This document shows, piece after piece, positions 36,881 to 45,542 of a DNA stretch of 64,000 nucleotides. The stretch lies in the NCBI RefSeq assembly GCF_029873635.1, contig NC_080423.1, positions 109,261,087-109,325,086 on the forward strand, read 5' to 3'. The notes beneath the pieces are model-generated. The model saw only the letters and a program-made list of their open reading frames with translations, made no database searches and was not told the origin of the DNA. The position numbers and the translations under genes were made by a program. The first letter of the stretch is position 1, and each line of letters begins with the position of its first letter. The stretch is from Malania oleifera (taxonomy: Eukaryota; Streptophyta; Magnoliopsida; Santalales; Ximeniaceae).

Positions 36881-38466
36881 CTATTTTCGAACTCAGTTTG
36901 AAATTGATCTGTGCATGGGATTCTTTCTTGCCAGGAAGCTGTTGCCATACCATGGAAATCACTTCCCAGGAGAGTGTCAAAGCTATATTTTGCTATGCGA
37001 GGTTGGATAAAATTTCTCAATCGTTACTTATGAAAGGCATTCGCAGTTATTATTTTTCTCCATGTGCCGTGGGAAACAGCTTGCATGCACACGGGGGGTA
37101 TGAGTGTGGATTTGGGTTTATGGTGAATTTACCAGTAGAGCGCTGTTTTTTGCATGAATGTTAGTTAATCTCCTAGTCTACAAGTATGTGTTGAGCAAAG
37201 AGCATATATAGGTTTGCTGTTCTTTGTACTCCTGTTTTCTTTGCATTCATGAAAAAAATCTTGCATGGCAGCAGAGATTTTTGTCTTTTTTGTTTGTTTG
37301 TTTTATTTATTTATTTTTCCTTTTCAAGTGTCAACTCTATTTTTTTTAAAGAAAAAAATTCCAAAGTGGATTTTGCTTTCCCATGGAAATTTCCCACCCT
37401 TTTGTTTGTTCCCTACTTTAACCAATATAATATAAAGTTCCTGAAAAAATTTCGGCTCTAGTTTCAGACTCTGCAGGTTCATAGACAAAGCATGACATTG
37501 AATATCTAACTTGCTTCTTGTCTTTTCAGTGATAGAAAGGTTTGAGGAGGTTGAGGGGCGTGGTGCGGGGGAGATTTCATTAGCAGATCTTCCAGGCATT
37601 CTGAAACTGAGAAAGGAACTTTGCGAGGCACATGTAAGTTAATTTGAAATCTGCTGATGATGTATTGAGTAATGATGCTATATTGCTATTTGTCACGGTC
37701 CCCCATCGGATGTGTACTAGGTAGATTTTGGATTTATAAGGATGGTTTGGCATTCAACAATGCAAGATGTCTTTTATAGGACAAACCCGTGAGGCCAATG
37801 GGCCAAAGCGGACAATACGTCACCAGTGTTGTGCCTAGAATCGTTACATTTGGTATTAGAGCTATCATGGGGGTACTGTCATGTGGGTGGATTCTCCACA
37901 GAGGTGTAAGCCACTTTGACTAGGGCGTTAGAGATCGAACAGGAGAGCCTGTCACGGTCCCACATCGGATGTGTACTAGAGAGATCTTGAATTTATAAGG
38001 ATGACTTGGACTTAACTATGCGAGGCACCTTTTATAGGACAAACCCGTGAGGCTAGTGGGCCAAAGCGGACAATACCTCACCGGAGTTGGGTCCAGGACC
38101 ATTATACCGTGCCTATTCTAACCCCTGCCATTTTTGCCATCATAGCTGCTGAATGAAGCTCATATCCCCAATGCTCTCCTGGAAAGACTGGCGGCAGGTA
38201 CAAGAGAATTCCCCCCAGTGTGTGCCATTCTCGGGGGCATTCTTGGACAGGTACCTCATGCCATCTTCCTTTTCGATTTATTTAAATCTTTAATTTTAGA
38301 ACCATTAATAACTTCATTGCATACATCTTACACTTTAATCTCTTAGGAGGTTATCAAAGCCATATCAGGCAAAGGGGATCCCCTCAAGAATTTCTTCTTC
38401 TTTGATGCTATGGATGGGAAAGGCATAATCGAGGACATATCGAATCCTAACAGTGGAACCACCTAG
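15210..38466 (+). CDS. SAE1: SUMO-activating enzyme subunit 1 (SAE1), ten exons
   Basis: Small subunit of the heterodimeric SUMO E1, which with SAE2 adenylates SUMO in the nucleus. Exons: 15210-15292, 15428-15479, 15912-16107, 18055-18134, 18293-18409, 35504-35554, 36935-37001, 37530-37633, 38146-38250, 38347-38466. All introns are GT..AG, and the exons sum to 975 nt, giving 324 residues plus TAG. The family length is about 320, so the protein looks complete. The N-terminus [18 protein letters not shown] carries the conserved DRQIR arginine (R16) which in the human protein reaches the ATP site of the partner. Other ThiF/E1 signatures are [25 protein letters not shown] and, near the C-terminus, [18 protein letters not shown]. 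No catalytic cysteine or UBL domain is expected; these belong to SAE2. Oddity: intron 5 is 17,094 bp of nested transposons, introns 6 and 8 also carry insertions, yet the frame is intact, so I take the gene as functional. Confidence 0.95.
18657..18860. mobile_element. Possible hAT-like DNA element fragment
   Basis: The start 'taggggtgtac' followed by repeated 'ggttcggtt'/'aaccgaacc' inverted motifs resembles the ends of non-autonomous hAT elements, and the same start occurs at about 40202. No matching right end or target-site duplication was found. Ends are approximate and the family is an inference. Confidence 0.3.
19105..19537 (+). pseudogene. Alpha-glucan phosphorylase pseudogene fragment
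   Basis: About 140 codons resemble plant alpha-1,4-glucan (starch) phosphorylase, in the region just before the pyridoxal-phosphate lysine and beyond. Visible motifs are [51 protein letters not shown] and [18 protein letters not shown]-like. The wording is closer to the plastidial (Pho1/PHS1) form as I recall it. It sits sense-oriented inside SAE1 intron 5, shows no intron, and has neither start nor end of the enzyme. A 73-bp segment is tandemly duplicated (19313-19385 and 19386-19456), which breaks the frame. It is most likely a fragment of a processed copy or of a sequence captured by a transposon. It stops within about 12 bp of the Ogre-like element starting at 19549. Confidence 0.85.
19549..26740 (+). 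mobile_element. Ogre/Tat-like gypsy element, left partial copy (plus)
   Basis: A partial fossil. It starts inside the LTR (19549-20335, with long AT and TTA runs) and continues into the ORF1 region of Ogre-like elements (about 20800-22300; [13 protein letters not shown]-like, then a coiled-coil EKEE-rich tail). The gag protein region (22483-23445 and 26356-26740; [30 protein letters not shown]-like, ending PVHPPFPKW) is divided by an RTE LINE (23463-26338). It ends in the middle of the gag-protease region against the tail of the opposite copy. It has many breaks and is certainly inactive. Similarity to the right copy is high, by eye near 90%. Confidence 0.8.
23463..26338 (-). mobile_element. 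RTE-clade LINE, nearly full length, broken
   Basis: A non-LTR retrotransposon on the minus strand, 2.9 kb. The 5' end lies at 26338 and the (TTG)n tail at 23463. It is flanked by a 17-bp target-site duplication, ATTGAAGGAGCAGTCAA (23446-23462 and 26339-26355). The apurinic-type endonuclease lies at about 26250-25920 ([43 protein letters not shown]). Reverse transcriptase lies at 25230-24060 ([67 protein letters not shown]), and the RTE C-terminal part at 23824-23460 ([24 protein letters not shown]). The frame is broken at several places, giving open pieces 26158-25925, 25556-25356, 25228-24698, 24439-24062 and 23824-23459. A small deletion has removed the residues before ETKWVGE in the endonuclease. 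It inserted into the left Ogre copy after that copy existed. Confidence 0.9.
27496..27627 (-). other. G-patch domain in the Ogre-like element
   Basis: Within the right copy, behind the protease, about 44 residues fit the G-patch pattern: [16 protein letters not shown], then [11 protein letters not shown], then EGLGYVP. The conserved glycines GxGLG...G...P and the final GLG are visible. The domain binds RNA or helicases in other proteins. Here it is part of a retroelement fossil, not a host gene. Confidence 0.75.
31626..34608 (-). repeat. Ogre-like 5' LTR (about 3 kb, holds an RTE fragment)
   Basis: TG...CA ends, with a TATA box on the minus strand (CTATAAAT, 34186-34193) about 420 bp after the start. 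A pyrimidine-rich tract follows at 33290-33460, then TA/TTA microsatellites, and a 3' part shared with the LTR fragment ending at 12905. Long LTRs of several kb are typical of Ogre/Tat elements. An RTE copy at 32591-33090 lies inside. Confidence 0.8.
32591..33090 (-). mobile_element. 5'-truncated RTE LINE in the Ogre-like LTR
   Basis: A second copy of the RTE element, carrying only the last 500 bp. It has a (TTG)n tail at 32591 and the same text as 23463-23965 of the larger LINE ('aagccttaagccccactagg', 'gaccatttcttttgatagat'). It breaks off at 'cacagagcacact'. The left Ogre copy lacks it at the matching place (near 19805-19815), so it arrived after the two copies separated. Confidence 0.85.
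34640..35115. mobile_element. Possible MITE fragment
   Basis: AT-rich sequence full of 'ttggaaaac' and 'gttttcc' motifs in both orientations, ending 'aaatgggccttagc' at about 35115. The end resembles the termini of hAT/Harbinger-type MITEs (TAAGGCCC...). The other end may have been displaced by the Ogre-like element that begins at 34608. The call rests on one end only. Confidence 0.35.
36225..36435 (-). mobile_element. Short 5'-truncated RTE LINE in SAE1 intron 6
   Basis: A 211-bp copy of an RTE 3' end with its (TTG)n-type tail, reading 'caacaactacaacaataaca' on the plus strand, then 'aagcctcaagtcc'. It is flanked by an 11-bp duplication, CTCACTTTGTA (36214-36224 and 36436-36446). It is more diverged than the copies in intron 5, so older. 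Confidence 0.85.
36827..36878. repeat. (AT)n microsatellite before SAE1 exon 7
   Basis: About 26 AT units end 57 bp before the exon 7 acceptor. It lies in the region where a branch point and polypyrimidine tract are expected; 'tttctattttcgaactcag' between repeat and exon may supply them. Repeat number is likely to vary between individuals. Confidence 0.95.
37691..38106 (+). mobile_element. Complete TRIM element in SAE1 intron 8
   Basis: A terminal-repeat retrotransposon in miniature, 416 bp. LTR 1 is 37691-37848 (TGTCACGGTC...CGTTACA); then a primer site (TTTGGTATTAGAGC, from 37849) for tRNA-iMet; then about 100 bp of internal sequence without coding capacity; then a purine-rich stretch (GAACAGGAGAGCC); then LTR 2, 37950-38106. 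The two LTRs are by eye about 80-85% alike, so the insertion is old. It depends on other elements for movement. A clean 5-bp duplication was not resolved at the right end. Confidence 0.85.
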
Positions 38467-39436
38467 TAGGCACTGGTCTGAGCCTTCTCCTTGGATTGGT
38501 ATAGACTATAGGAATGTAACATTTTGGGCATCCATGTATGATAACTACCAGAGAGGAAATCCCAGAATTTTGATGATGCATTTTTAGGAAATCGATCCCC
38601 TGTTGTTTATTTTATCACGAGCTTGAAAATTTTCTAGTTCAAACAAGCATCACTAATCTTTCTGGGGTTTTCCCAGCCCACAATATCTATCAACTCCTCA
38701 ATATATTTATATGCTGACATACATCTATGATCATCTAGCTAGTCTTAGTAATATTCGTCCCGAAGCTGTCTGTGTTTGTGTGCGCACACGCACATGTTTT
38801 TTGGAATGTTGAGCTGAGATATAGAACAATCTTAATCTTATGTTTGGAGAGACTGTATATTTGGATTTGGATGAGATGCAATATAAAATTGTGTTGTTAA
38901 ATCTATTTAAATCTAAATTTAATGTTTGAAATTGATGCTCTCCAATGACAAAAAGTTTTGTTATGCAAAAATTTCAATATAATCAAGGTTTAATTAAATT
39001 AATTATTATAAAAATAAATGTGTGTCTAAACAACCAATTAGATTTGAAGCTTTAAGTCTTCAACCAATCTAAATTTAGTTAAAAAATTTTAAATATAAAT
39101 TTCACAATTTAAGGAAAGTAGAATATTTCTTTTATTATTATTTTTTTAAAATACAACTTAATAATAATAGGCAAATAGAATTGTAGAATTTGAAATCTTA
39201 ACTAATGGTAAATTAGTTTTAAATTTTTTAAATTCGAAAATTTGAGAATTAAGAATTGGTATTTCAGAGGTAACTCATTCGCCCATCATTATATATATAT
39301 ATATATATACATGGATTTAGGGTCGTAAATGAATTTCTTTTGTTTTCTTGTGTTTGGAGGGGAGGGTTGTGTTAGGAAGCTTAATTTTTGAAACTATATA
39401 TTGCAATATAACTTATGAAGCCTAAATTGTAAAAGT
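38467..39436. other. SAE1 3' flank and AT-rich spacer
   Basis: After the stop codon there is a probable 3' untranslated region of a few hundred bases. AT-rich sequence follows, with a short TA repeat near 39292-39308. I see no gene, RNA gene or recognisable transposon here. Confidence 0.5.
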
Positions 39437-40148
39437 TTAGGGGTCATTTGTCACTATAAAAAAATAGAAAAATGAAGATTAGAAATGAAAACAAAAAAAT
39501 TAGAAATAGAATTAAAAAACAGAAATAATGAACCTATTTTTAAATATTTATAAAATTAAAATAAAATTAATAATAATTAAAAATATTTATTTTTGTCTTT
39601 AAATAAAACGATATTATAAAAATATGATTAAAATAATAAAATTGTAAAATAATATGCATTAAAAGAATACTATAATGAAATAAAAATTATTATAATTATT
39701 TTTTGCTTAATTATTATATTTTCAAAACTTACTTTGCAATAAAAAATTTAGTGGGCATGACAATTGAAAAAAAATAGTAAAATAATTTTGTAATTGGCTT
39801 AAAAATATTTTTTAATTGGCCTTATTATTATTTTTAAAATTTTTGAATATTTTCATTTCAATTATATTTAAATTTATATGATCCTTTAATTTTAATTTTA
39901 ATTTTAAAGTGTATAAAATAAATGATTTAATACAAAAAAAATATTTTTTTAAATATTAACATTTCTGATAATAGAGTGTTAAAACAACTGAAAATCATAA
40001 AAAATGATTTTCAATTTTTTTACAAACAGTAGAAAATTAACAATAGAAATAGAAAATTGACAACATAAACAAACGTGTTTTTATAATGTTTCTTCGTAGT
40101 AGAGAAGCAGAAAACAAACAATAGTAACAATACCAAATAGACCCTTAA
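39437..40148. mobile_element. AT-rich MITE-like element
   Basis: About 700 bp, over 80% A+T, bounded by imperfect inverted ends TTAGGGGTCATTTG (39437) and CAAATAGACCCTTAA (40135-40148). No coding capacity. The size, composition and termini fit a non-autonomous DNA transposon; the superfamily cannot be fixed because the target-site duplication is unclear. Confidence 0.5.
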
Positions 40149-40201
40149 TTGTTATAAAATATATCATGATGTCGAAAAATAGATTAGAACATGGTTGGAA
40201 C

Positions 40202-40870
40202 TAGGGGTGGTGTACATGCTTCGATTACTCAAACCAAATCGGAGGTCTTCGTTTGGTATCTTTATGAATCAAAATTAATCTAAACCCTTTGATTAACCGA
40301 TGGTTCAATTGACTATCCCATCTAAACTAATTTTCAAACTATTATAATTTTTTTTAAGGAAGTGAAATATTTTGCTTGGATTTTGATTTAAATGCATGCA
40401 TTCACACTTTATTTATATGAATCAATCACCCAAAAAATATTTTTGCATACTCTTTTGTAATTTTAAGATGCATTATACATACTATTATATTATTATATAG
40501 AATTAGATCATACATTATTTTATTTTGCTTGGATTGTGATTTAAATGCTTGCATTCACACTTTATTTATATGAATCAATCACCCAAAAAATATTTTTGCA
40601 TACTCTTTTGTAATTTTAAGATGCATTATGCATACTATTATATTATTATATAGAATTAGATCATACATATTGTAAATAAATATATATATATATATTGAGA
40701 TTACTATTGGTTCATGAACATAAAAATTGAAATCAAACTAATAACTAAACATTGTTTAAAAAAAGGGATCAAAACAGAACCAAACAAATCGATTAATCGA
40801 AAATTTCAGTTCGATTCCGATTGAATTTTCGGATTGAAATGATTTTCAAATATTTTTTAACAACCCTAAT
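40202..40870. mobile_element. hAT-like MITE with internal duplication
   Basis: It begins TAGGGGTGGTGTAC and ends AACAACCCTAAT, giving short imperfect inverted ends. The flanks TGGAACTA (40196-40203) and TAGAACTA (40871-40878) look like an 8-bp duplication with one mismatch, as expected for hAT. Inside are two 145-bp copies in tandem, 40371-40515 and 40524-40668, that differ at only a few bases. Non-coding. Confidence 0.55.
40371..40668 (+). repeat. 145-bp tandem duplication
   Basis: Two nearly identical 145-bp units with period 153, beginning 'tttgcttggatt' and ending 'gatcatacat'. The high identity compared with the decayed surroundings points to a recent duplication. Confidence 0.95.
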
Positions 40871-40878
40871 TAGAACTA

Positions 40879-42216
40879 ACCCAAAATATTAGTAGCATAC
40901 ACATGCGTGTGTAGAGCGAGAGAGAAAGGTGTGAAAAATTAGTTTAAAGAAGGTTGTTATAATGCAAAAAATTAATTTAAAGATTGCTATCTTCCATCTC
41001 AATATGAAAATTAATTTAAAGAATGTAAAAAATTAGTTTAAAGAAGATTGTTATAAACCTTGCATCTCAATGTGTGGATCATTATGTGAAAAAAATATAC
41101 TCAATTAATCCATAAATATTTATTAATTGTAGCTAATTGTAACACTCTTATCCTATGTTGAGAGACACCTTAGATTTGAAATTGTATTGGATTTAAATAA
41201 AATATATTAAAAATTTATATTAAAATTTATCCAAATTTACTAAATCTAAATTCAAAATTTGAAATTCATACTCTTGAATATTATCTTATAGTTAATTTCT
41301 AATTGCATGTCTTTTTTTATTTTATCTTTTTTGTTTGGTTGAATTTGCCCCCTTTTTTAAAGAGAAAAATTCAAACTATTTCAGAAATAATGAGATAGAT
41401 AGGGAATTGGCTAAGGTAAACTCTGCATGAATTTTGCCAAGTTTCTTAATATTAACACACCATATAACCAAAAATAGTACAATCCAAATATGCAAGTCTC
41501 CATTTTCTCCCAGCTTGAACTTTTGCCAATTTAATAAAAAGAAAACTACTTGATCAACTCAATTTCCATTTGGGTCACCATAATTTCTCAATTTCCATTT
41601 TTTCATGGCGATCAATTTTCCCTTTATTAAGCACACCACCATTCATTTCTCAATGCCTCTCCTCTCTCGCCCTCTATCGCTCACTCTCGCTTCAAGTCTC
41701 AATCCTTTCAGCCGAGAAGAGAACACAATCATTCATCCCCGTCATAAAGAGAATTCAAAAAGAAAAGCGAAGATTCAAGAATCAAATCCTAGGAGCCAAA
41801 ATGCCAACAGGGTATAGATCAAAGACCCATGAGTGTTCATGAAAGAGATTCCAACTTCCAAAATCTCCATTGATTTAACTCGGTTCTCCTAGATTTTTGG
41901 TTGGCCCACTTGCCCAAGATCAACTCTTAACGGATCAAGATTTTCTGAAATTTTCTCGGAGACGTTGGGCTGTAAATTTGTATTTTAAATTTCTCATCTC
42001 GAATCATCGTCCCAAACTCAAAATTCAAAAATGGTGATCAGAACAGAACGTGAGTAGTTTTTAATTCTTCTTATCCCGCTATATTCTCAACCGATTCATC
42101 GCATTCTCACCAGCCCCACCATCCACTACTCATCGTGGTCGTCGTCGCTCAAACCTTCTCTCCAAAACCCAAAAGTTCAATTTTTCGATCGCTGGGGAAA
42201 AAGAAGAGACCCCACC
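40879..42216. other. Spacer and leader of the membrane-protein gene
   Basis: AT-rich to about 41520, then a more balanced leader with CT-rich stretches (41650-41700) and in-frame stops before the ATG at 42217. Overlapping reading frames at 41570-41842 have no recognisable features and are taken as leader or chance frames. No promoter element is clear enough to name. Confidence 0.4.
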
Positions 42217-42924
42217 ATGGAAAGAACGAGAAAAGTAGAGAAAGAAACCCAACACCTCAAACTGTGCCAGCAATTGGAGCATCTTGAGCAAGATTGGGAC
42301 TCCTTCAAGAAATCCAACCCTCGAGTTCTTCCCAGAAGCTCGAGGGAAACGTCAGTTTTGGAGAATTCCCCAAGACTTCTGATGCACTCTCTTCAGCACA
42401 AGTCTCCATTTGGGGGAGAGTGGAGGGTGAGGACCAACGACTATGCAATGGAAGAAATACGCAGAGAGAGGAGAGAAGCCATTGAGAGTGGGAAGTTGAA
42501 GGGGCGGAGGCTGCTGGAGCTTCTGGAGGAGGCAGTCTCTGAGGTGGGTTTTGGAGGAGAAGAGGAGATTTGCAGTGTGTTCTCTGATTTGGTTCAAGAG
42601 AGTGAGGTGAGGTCTGTGTCTTCATATTTTTCTGAGGAGAAACAGAGGACCCCTGTGTGTTGCCAGAGTTCTAGTGCTTCATCTTCTGTGTGTGAAGACA
42701 AATTGGTCGCAGAATTGAGAGAGCTGACGCAGGGGGAGAAGAAGGAGGCGGGGAATGTGGAAAAGAGAGAAGTTGTGAATTGGGGATTGCGCAGGAATGG
42801 GGGAAGATGGATGGGCGTAATGGGTTGGCTTGCTTTTGGTTTCATGGTCTTTATGCTTGGGATTGTATCAGTGAAGAGCTTTGGTGGCCATAGCTGTGAA
42901 GAGGTTATTCTTGTCCCAACATGA
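42217..42924 (+). CDS. Uncharacterised plant protein with C-terminal membrane anchor
   Basis: Single exon, 235 residues. I do not recognise a named family. Residues 1-30 (KVEKETQHLKLCQQLEHLEQDWDSFKK) are charged with a heptad-like pattern and may form a short coiled coil. Residues 80-112 (YAMEEIRRERREAIESGKLKGRRLLELLEEA) are strongly helical and charged. The middle is Ser/Glu-rich and acidic. Residues 198-219 (WMGVMGWLAFGFMVFMLGIVSV) form one hydrophobic segment preceded by Arg/Lys, followed by only 16 residues. There is no signal peptide. This layout suggests a tail-anchored protein with its bulk in the cytosol. The ATG lies in a CACCATGG context that favours initiation. Codon use and the absence of repeats argue for a real gene. 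It lies 3.75 kb after SAE1 on the same strand. Confidence 0.8.
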   Translation: MERTRKVEKETQHLKLCQQLEHLEQDWDSFKKSNPRVLPRSSRETSVLENSPRLLMHSLQHKSPFGGEWRVRTNDYAMEEIRRERREAIESGKLKGRRLLELLEEAVSEVGFGGEEEICSVFSDLVQESEVRSVSSYFSEEKQRTPVCCQSSSASSSVCEDKLVAELRELTQGEKKEAGNVEKREVVNWGLRRNGGRWMGVMGWLAFGFMVFMLGIVSVKSFGGHSCEEVILVPT

Positions 42925-43169
42925 AATCTTCCAGCCTTTACTTTCCTCCCACTTCCAGTTCTCTCGAGATTCTCAAATTATCCGGGAAATTTTTTTTGGT
43001 CGGAGTCGGCCGACTATGTCATCGGCAGGTGCTGGAACTGTCGTGCTGCCGCCGCTGGAACTGCGCCGTTTCTCTTTTGCGAGTCCTGTCGGAGTGTTCT
43101 GCCCGTTGATCAGTCGGTGGATTACTTCCATATATATGGATTGTGAGTGTTTTCAATTAATGCTCTGGT

Positions 43170-43207
<38 letters not shown>

Positions 43208-43600
43208 TCTTCTTCTTCTTTTTTTGAGTAGTAAGCGCGTGTTTTTTTTTTTCTTGTCAGCCAAACATAACTTCAATGGCAGGAGTTCTTTCTTCTGTAC
43301 AATGTTGGAAACAGAGCTTTTGCAATACTTCCTACTTAATACTGTTTCTTTCTTTGAATCTCTATAACCTAAACTATATATTATGTATTGGATTGAGAAA
43401 TCATTCAAAACAAAAAAAGACTACTTCCCAAAAGAGTATGGAACTAAAAGAGTATTGCAGGGGCCGATGCCATTATTAATGCTTCTCAACTATTCTCAGA
43501 AAATACAAATTCCAGTAAACAAAAAAGAAAAAAAAACAAAAATGGGGAAATTAGACTGCAAGCTTAAAAATAAAAAGTGGGCATTTCGTTTGGTGCTGCA
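42925..43600. other. Region between the membrane-protein gene and WRKY, with CT microsatellite
   Basis: Probable 3' untranslated regions of two convergent genes. A (CT)n tract followed by (CTT)n lies at 43174-43217. The open frames here (42881-43231, 43383-43661) have no protein-like features. The last ~130 bp before 43600 would be the 3' UTR of the minus-strand WRKY gene. Confidence 0.5.
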
Positions 43601-44656
43601 TCAAGAGACATGCCAAGCAATTGGTAAACTCAGGGTGGGGTGTGTGTGTTTTCCTTCATAGGTTGTCACAACAATTCCTTCATCCTTGGAAAGCCGCTGG
43701 ATTTGCTTCTTTACATTGCAGCCTTGATGTGTACACCTGTAATAGCTTCTGCGAACTCAAAAAGAAGGAAGCAAATCAAATCATTTCATTCTAATATTTG
43801 AATCTGGTATATATAATGGAATGCATAAACACTTTCGAGTAAATAAACTAGTTCCTTTTAATTAATTGATGAATATATATGATCTCAAAGCTAGAAATAG
43901 TTCCTCGCAATGGAGCCAAGCTTGGGTAATGATCACTGAAAGTAGTGTCATTTTTCTCTCTGCATACACAAGATTTTTCATATGAAGAGATAACATTTTA
44001 AATGCCATTGAAAATAGAATGTGCACTTAAAATTGGGTCCACTCTTGAACTGTTTCATTGGGTTTCTGTGATTCACAGTGCTGTAAACTGCGTTATGAGA
44101 AAGTTGATGTTCTTGTTTTTGCTTTCGCTCTTCTTGTTTTCTCCCCTTTTGTGGTTAAGAAACAATATGGTTAATGATTAACGTAAGACATTCCAGTATG
44201 TCAAGTTCCCATATAAACCCAAACTAACAATGATAAAGTGAAACCAAAGATGAAGATGATTGAAGAAGAAGAAGATGATGATAAGAGATTAAACCTTGGG
44301 TATTTGCAGTTCTTCACTGCTTTTTGCCCGTACTTTCTCCATCGATATCCATCATCAAGAATATCAACCTGGGTTCTTGTGTGAAATGCATACCTGTGCA
44401 TTTTAATCTTCTTCCTGCAGCACTCTTTCTTGCCTGTTCTCACCACCTTACTTTCAGAATCATCACAGAAACCCCATTGATCAGAACTGGTTTGGGCATC
44501 TGAGTGGGAAACTGTGTTCTCTGTCTTCAACTCCAAGAACCCTTTACCTCTGGCTCCATCCAAATGAGAAAAGGGATGAGAATTTGGCATGTTAGTAAAA
44601 AATGGAGAACATGAAGGTGTTGCTGAACCGGGGAAAAATAATTGGCAGTTCTCCAT
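43601..44656 (-). CDS. WRKY transcription factor, group IIc (WRKY75/WRKY43-like)
   Basis: Two exons on the minus strand: 44656-44295 and 43748-43601, with a 546-bp GT..AG intron. The total is 510 nt, coding 169 residues. The intron splits the Arg codon of KYPR|SYYRC, the classical 'R-type' intron of group I C-terminal, IIc and III WRKY domains. The domain has WRKYGQK at residues 106-112, then the zinc ligands C126-X4-C131-X23-H155-X-H157. The segment [17 protein letters not shown] before it and [23 protein letters not shown] after it place it in group IIc, near WRKY75/45/43/24/56; the exact orthologue is not claimed. [10 protein letters not shown] may be a nuclear localisation signal. It would bind W-boxes (TTGACC/T). 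The protein ends only 12 residues after the last histidine, which is short. All key residues are present, so it appears functional. Confidence 0.93.
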
Positions 44657-44976
44657 GTTGGAGAGTTGCAGAAGGAGATGAGCAGAACTGCAATCTATTG
44701 CAGAGAAGAAGAAGAAGAAGAAGAAGAATTTTAGAACAAGGAGGAAGAGGAGGAAGTTAATTTATGCAATTTTTGGGAAAACTAGAGTCCTAGTTCGTTT
44801 CCTGCAGATAAATGTTTTTGTATATGTATTTCTAAATGCTAATGGTTCCAGAGATGGCACAACGCTTTCATGTTTATATAGGACACTGGTGTTCCGTGAA
44901 CTACACGTAAATTTGTATGATTAGGCCGCTCAGTTCCAATTTAAGGGTATGTTTATCAAAAGATCGGTAGTCTCTT

Positions 44977-45011
<35 letters not shown>

Positions 45012-45542
45012 GTCTCAATCTAGCTCAGGTTATCTACTGTCAATACGAGTGGTGGTGTGTGGGACTAGGGAATTTTATGTTTAAAATGGCAAAATTGGGG
45101 TTCCCCTGTTTTCCTCTGTTTCTGTTCTGGAGAAGCGTGTGGAAGGTTTGGGGAATGCAGGGATGTGGGTACCAGAGAAGCAGTGTGTTCCAGCTTGAGG
45201 ACATTCTTTGATGACCCAAAAAAGTACAAATTACAAGTATTGTATTTCCCGTCAATCAAGGATAATTTTCTCTTCTAATTTTGGAGTCAAACTAATTGAG
45301 TCTCACTGGAGCATTCTTCACATTTCTCATGGTCCTAGTCTTCCTAAGAATCATTTTCATAAACACATATTCTAAGATTTATCCCCTTCATGTGCTATGT
45401 TTGATGTGTAGAAATGAAATGAAATGAAATGGGTGTGAATAGAATTCACTTGATTATTTATATTTTTTATTTAAATTTTCTCATTCAATTTCCTTTTCAC
45501 TCTCATTCCATTCGAGAACTAGACATGATGGTAGTATAATTC
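44657..45542 (-). promoter_or_regulatory. WRKY gene promoter and leader
   Basis: On the minus strand a TATA box (TATATAAA, plus-strand 44873-44880) lies about 220 bp before the ATG. The leader contains a GAA/TTC repeat at 44707-44730. A (GA)n tract of 28 bp lies at 44981-45008, upstream of the TATA box; such tracts are common in plant promoters. No perfect W-box was found near the TATA box. Reading frames at 45040-45259 look accidental. Confidence 0.6.

Noticed and set aside
36784-37164. Frames with long Ile-Tyr runs around SAE1 exon 7
   Set aside because: Translation of the (AT)n microsatellite in both strands; only exon 7 (36935-37001) is coding.
15210-38466. SAE1 broken by insertions
   Set aside because: All ten exons join in frame with GT..AG sites and give the normal family length, and the insertions are confined to introns.
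41570-41842. Small gene upstream of the membrane-protein gene
   Set aside because: Two overlapping frames of similar length, Ser/Leu-rich from CT-rich DNA, no recognisable domain; better explained as a 5' leader.
42881-43231. Open frame of 116 codons downstream of the membrane-protein gene
   Set aside because: It overlaps the end of that gene, runs into a CT microsatellite, and has no protein-like features; it is probably 3' UTR.
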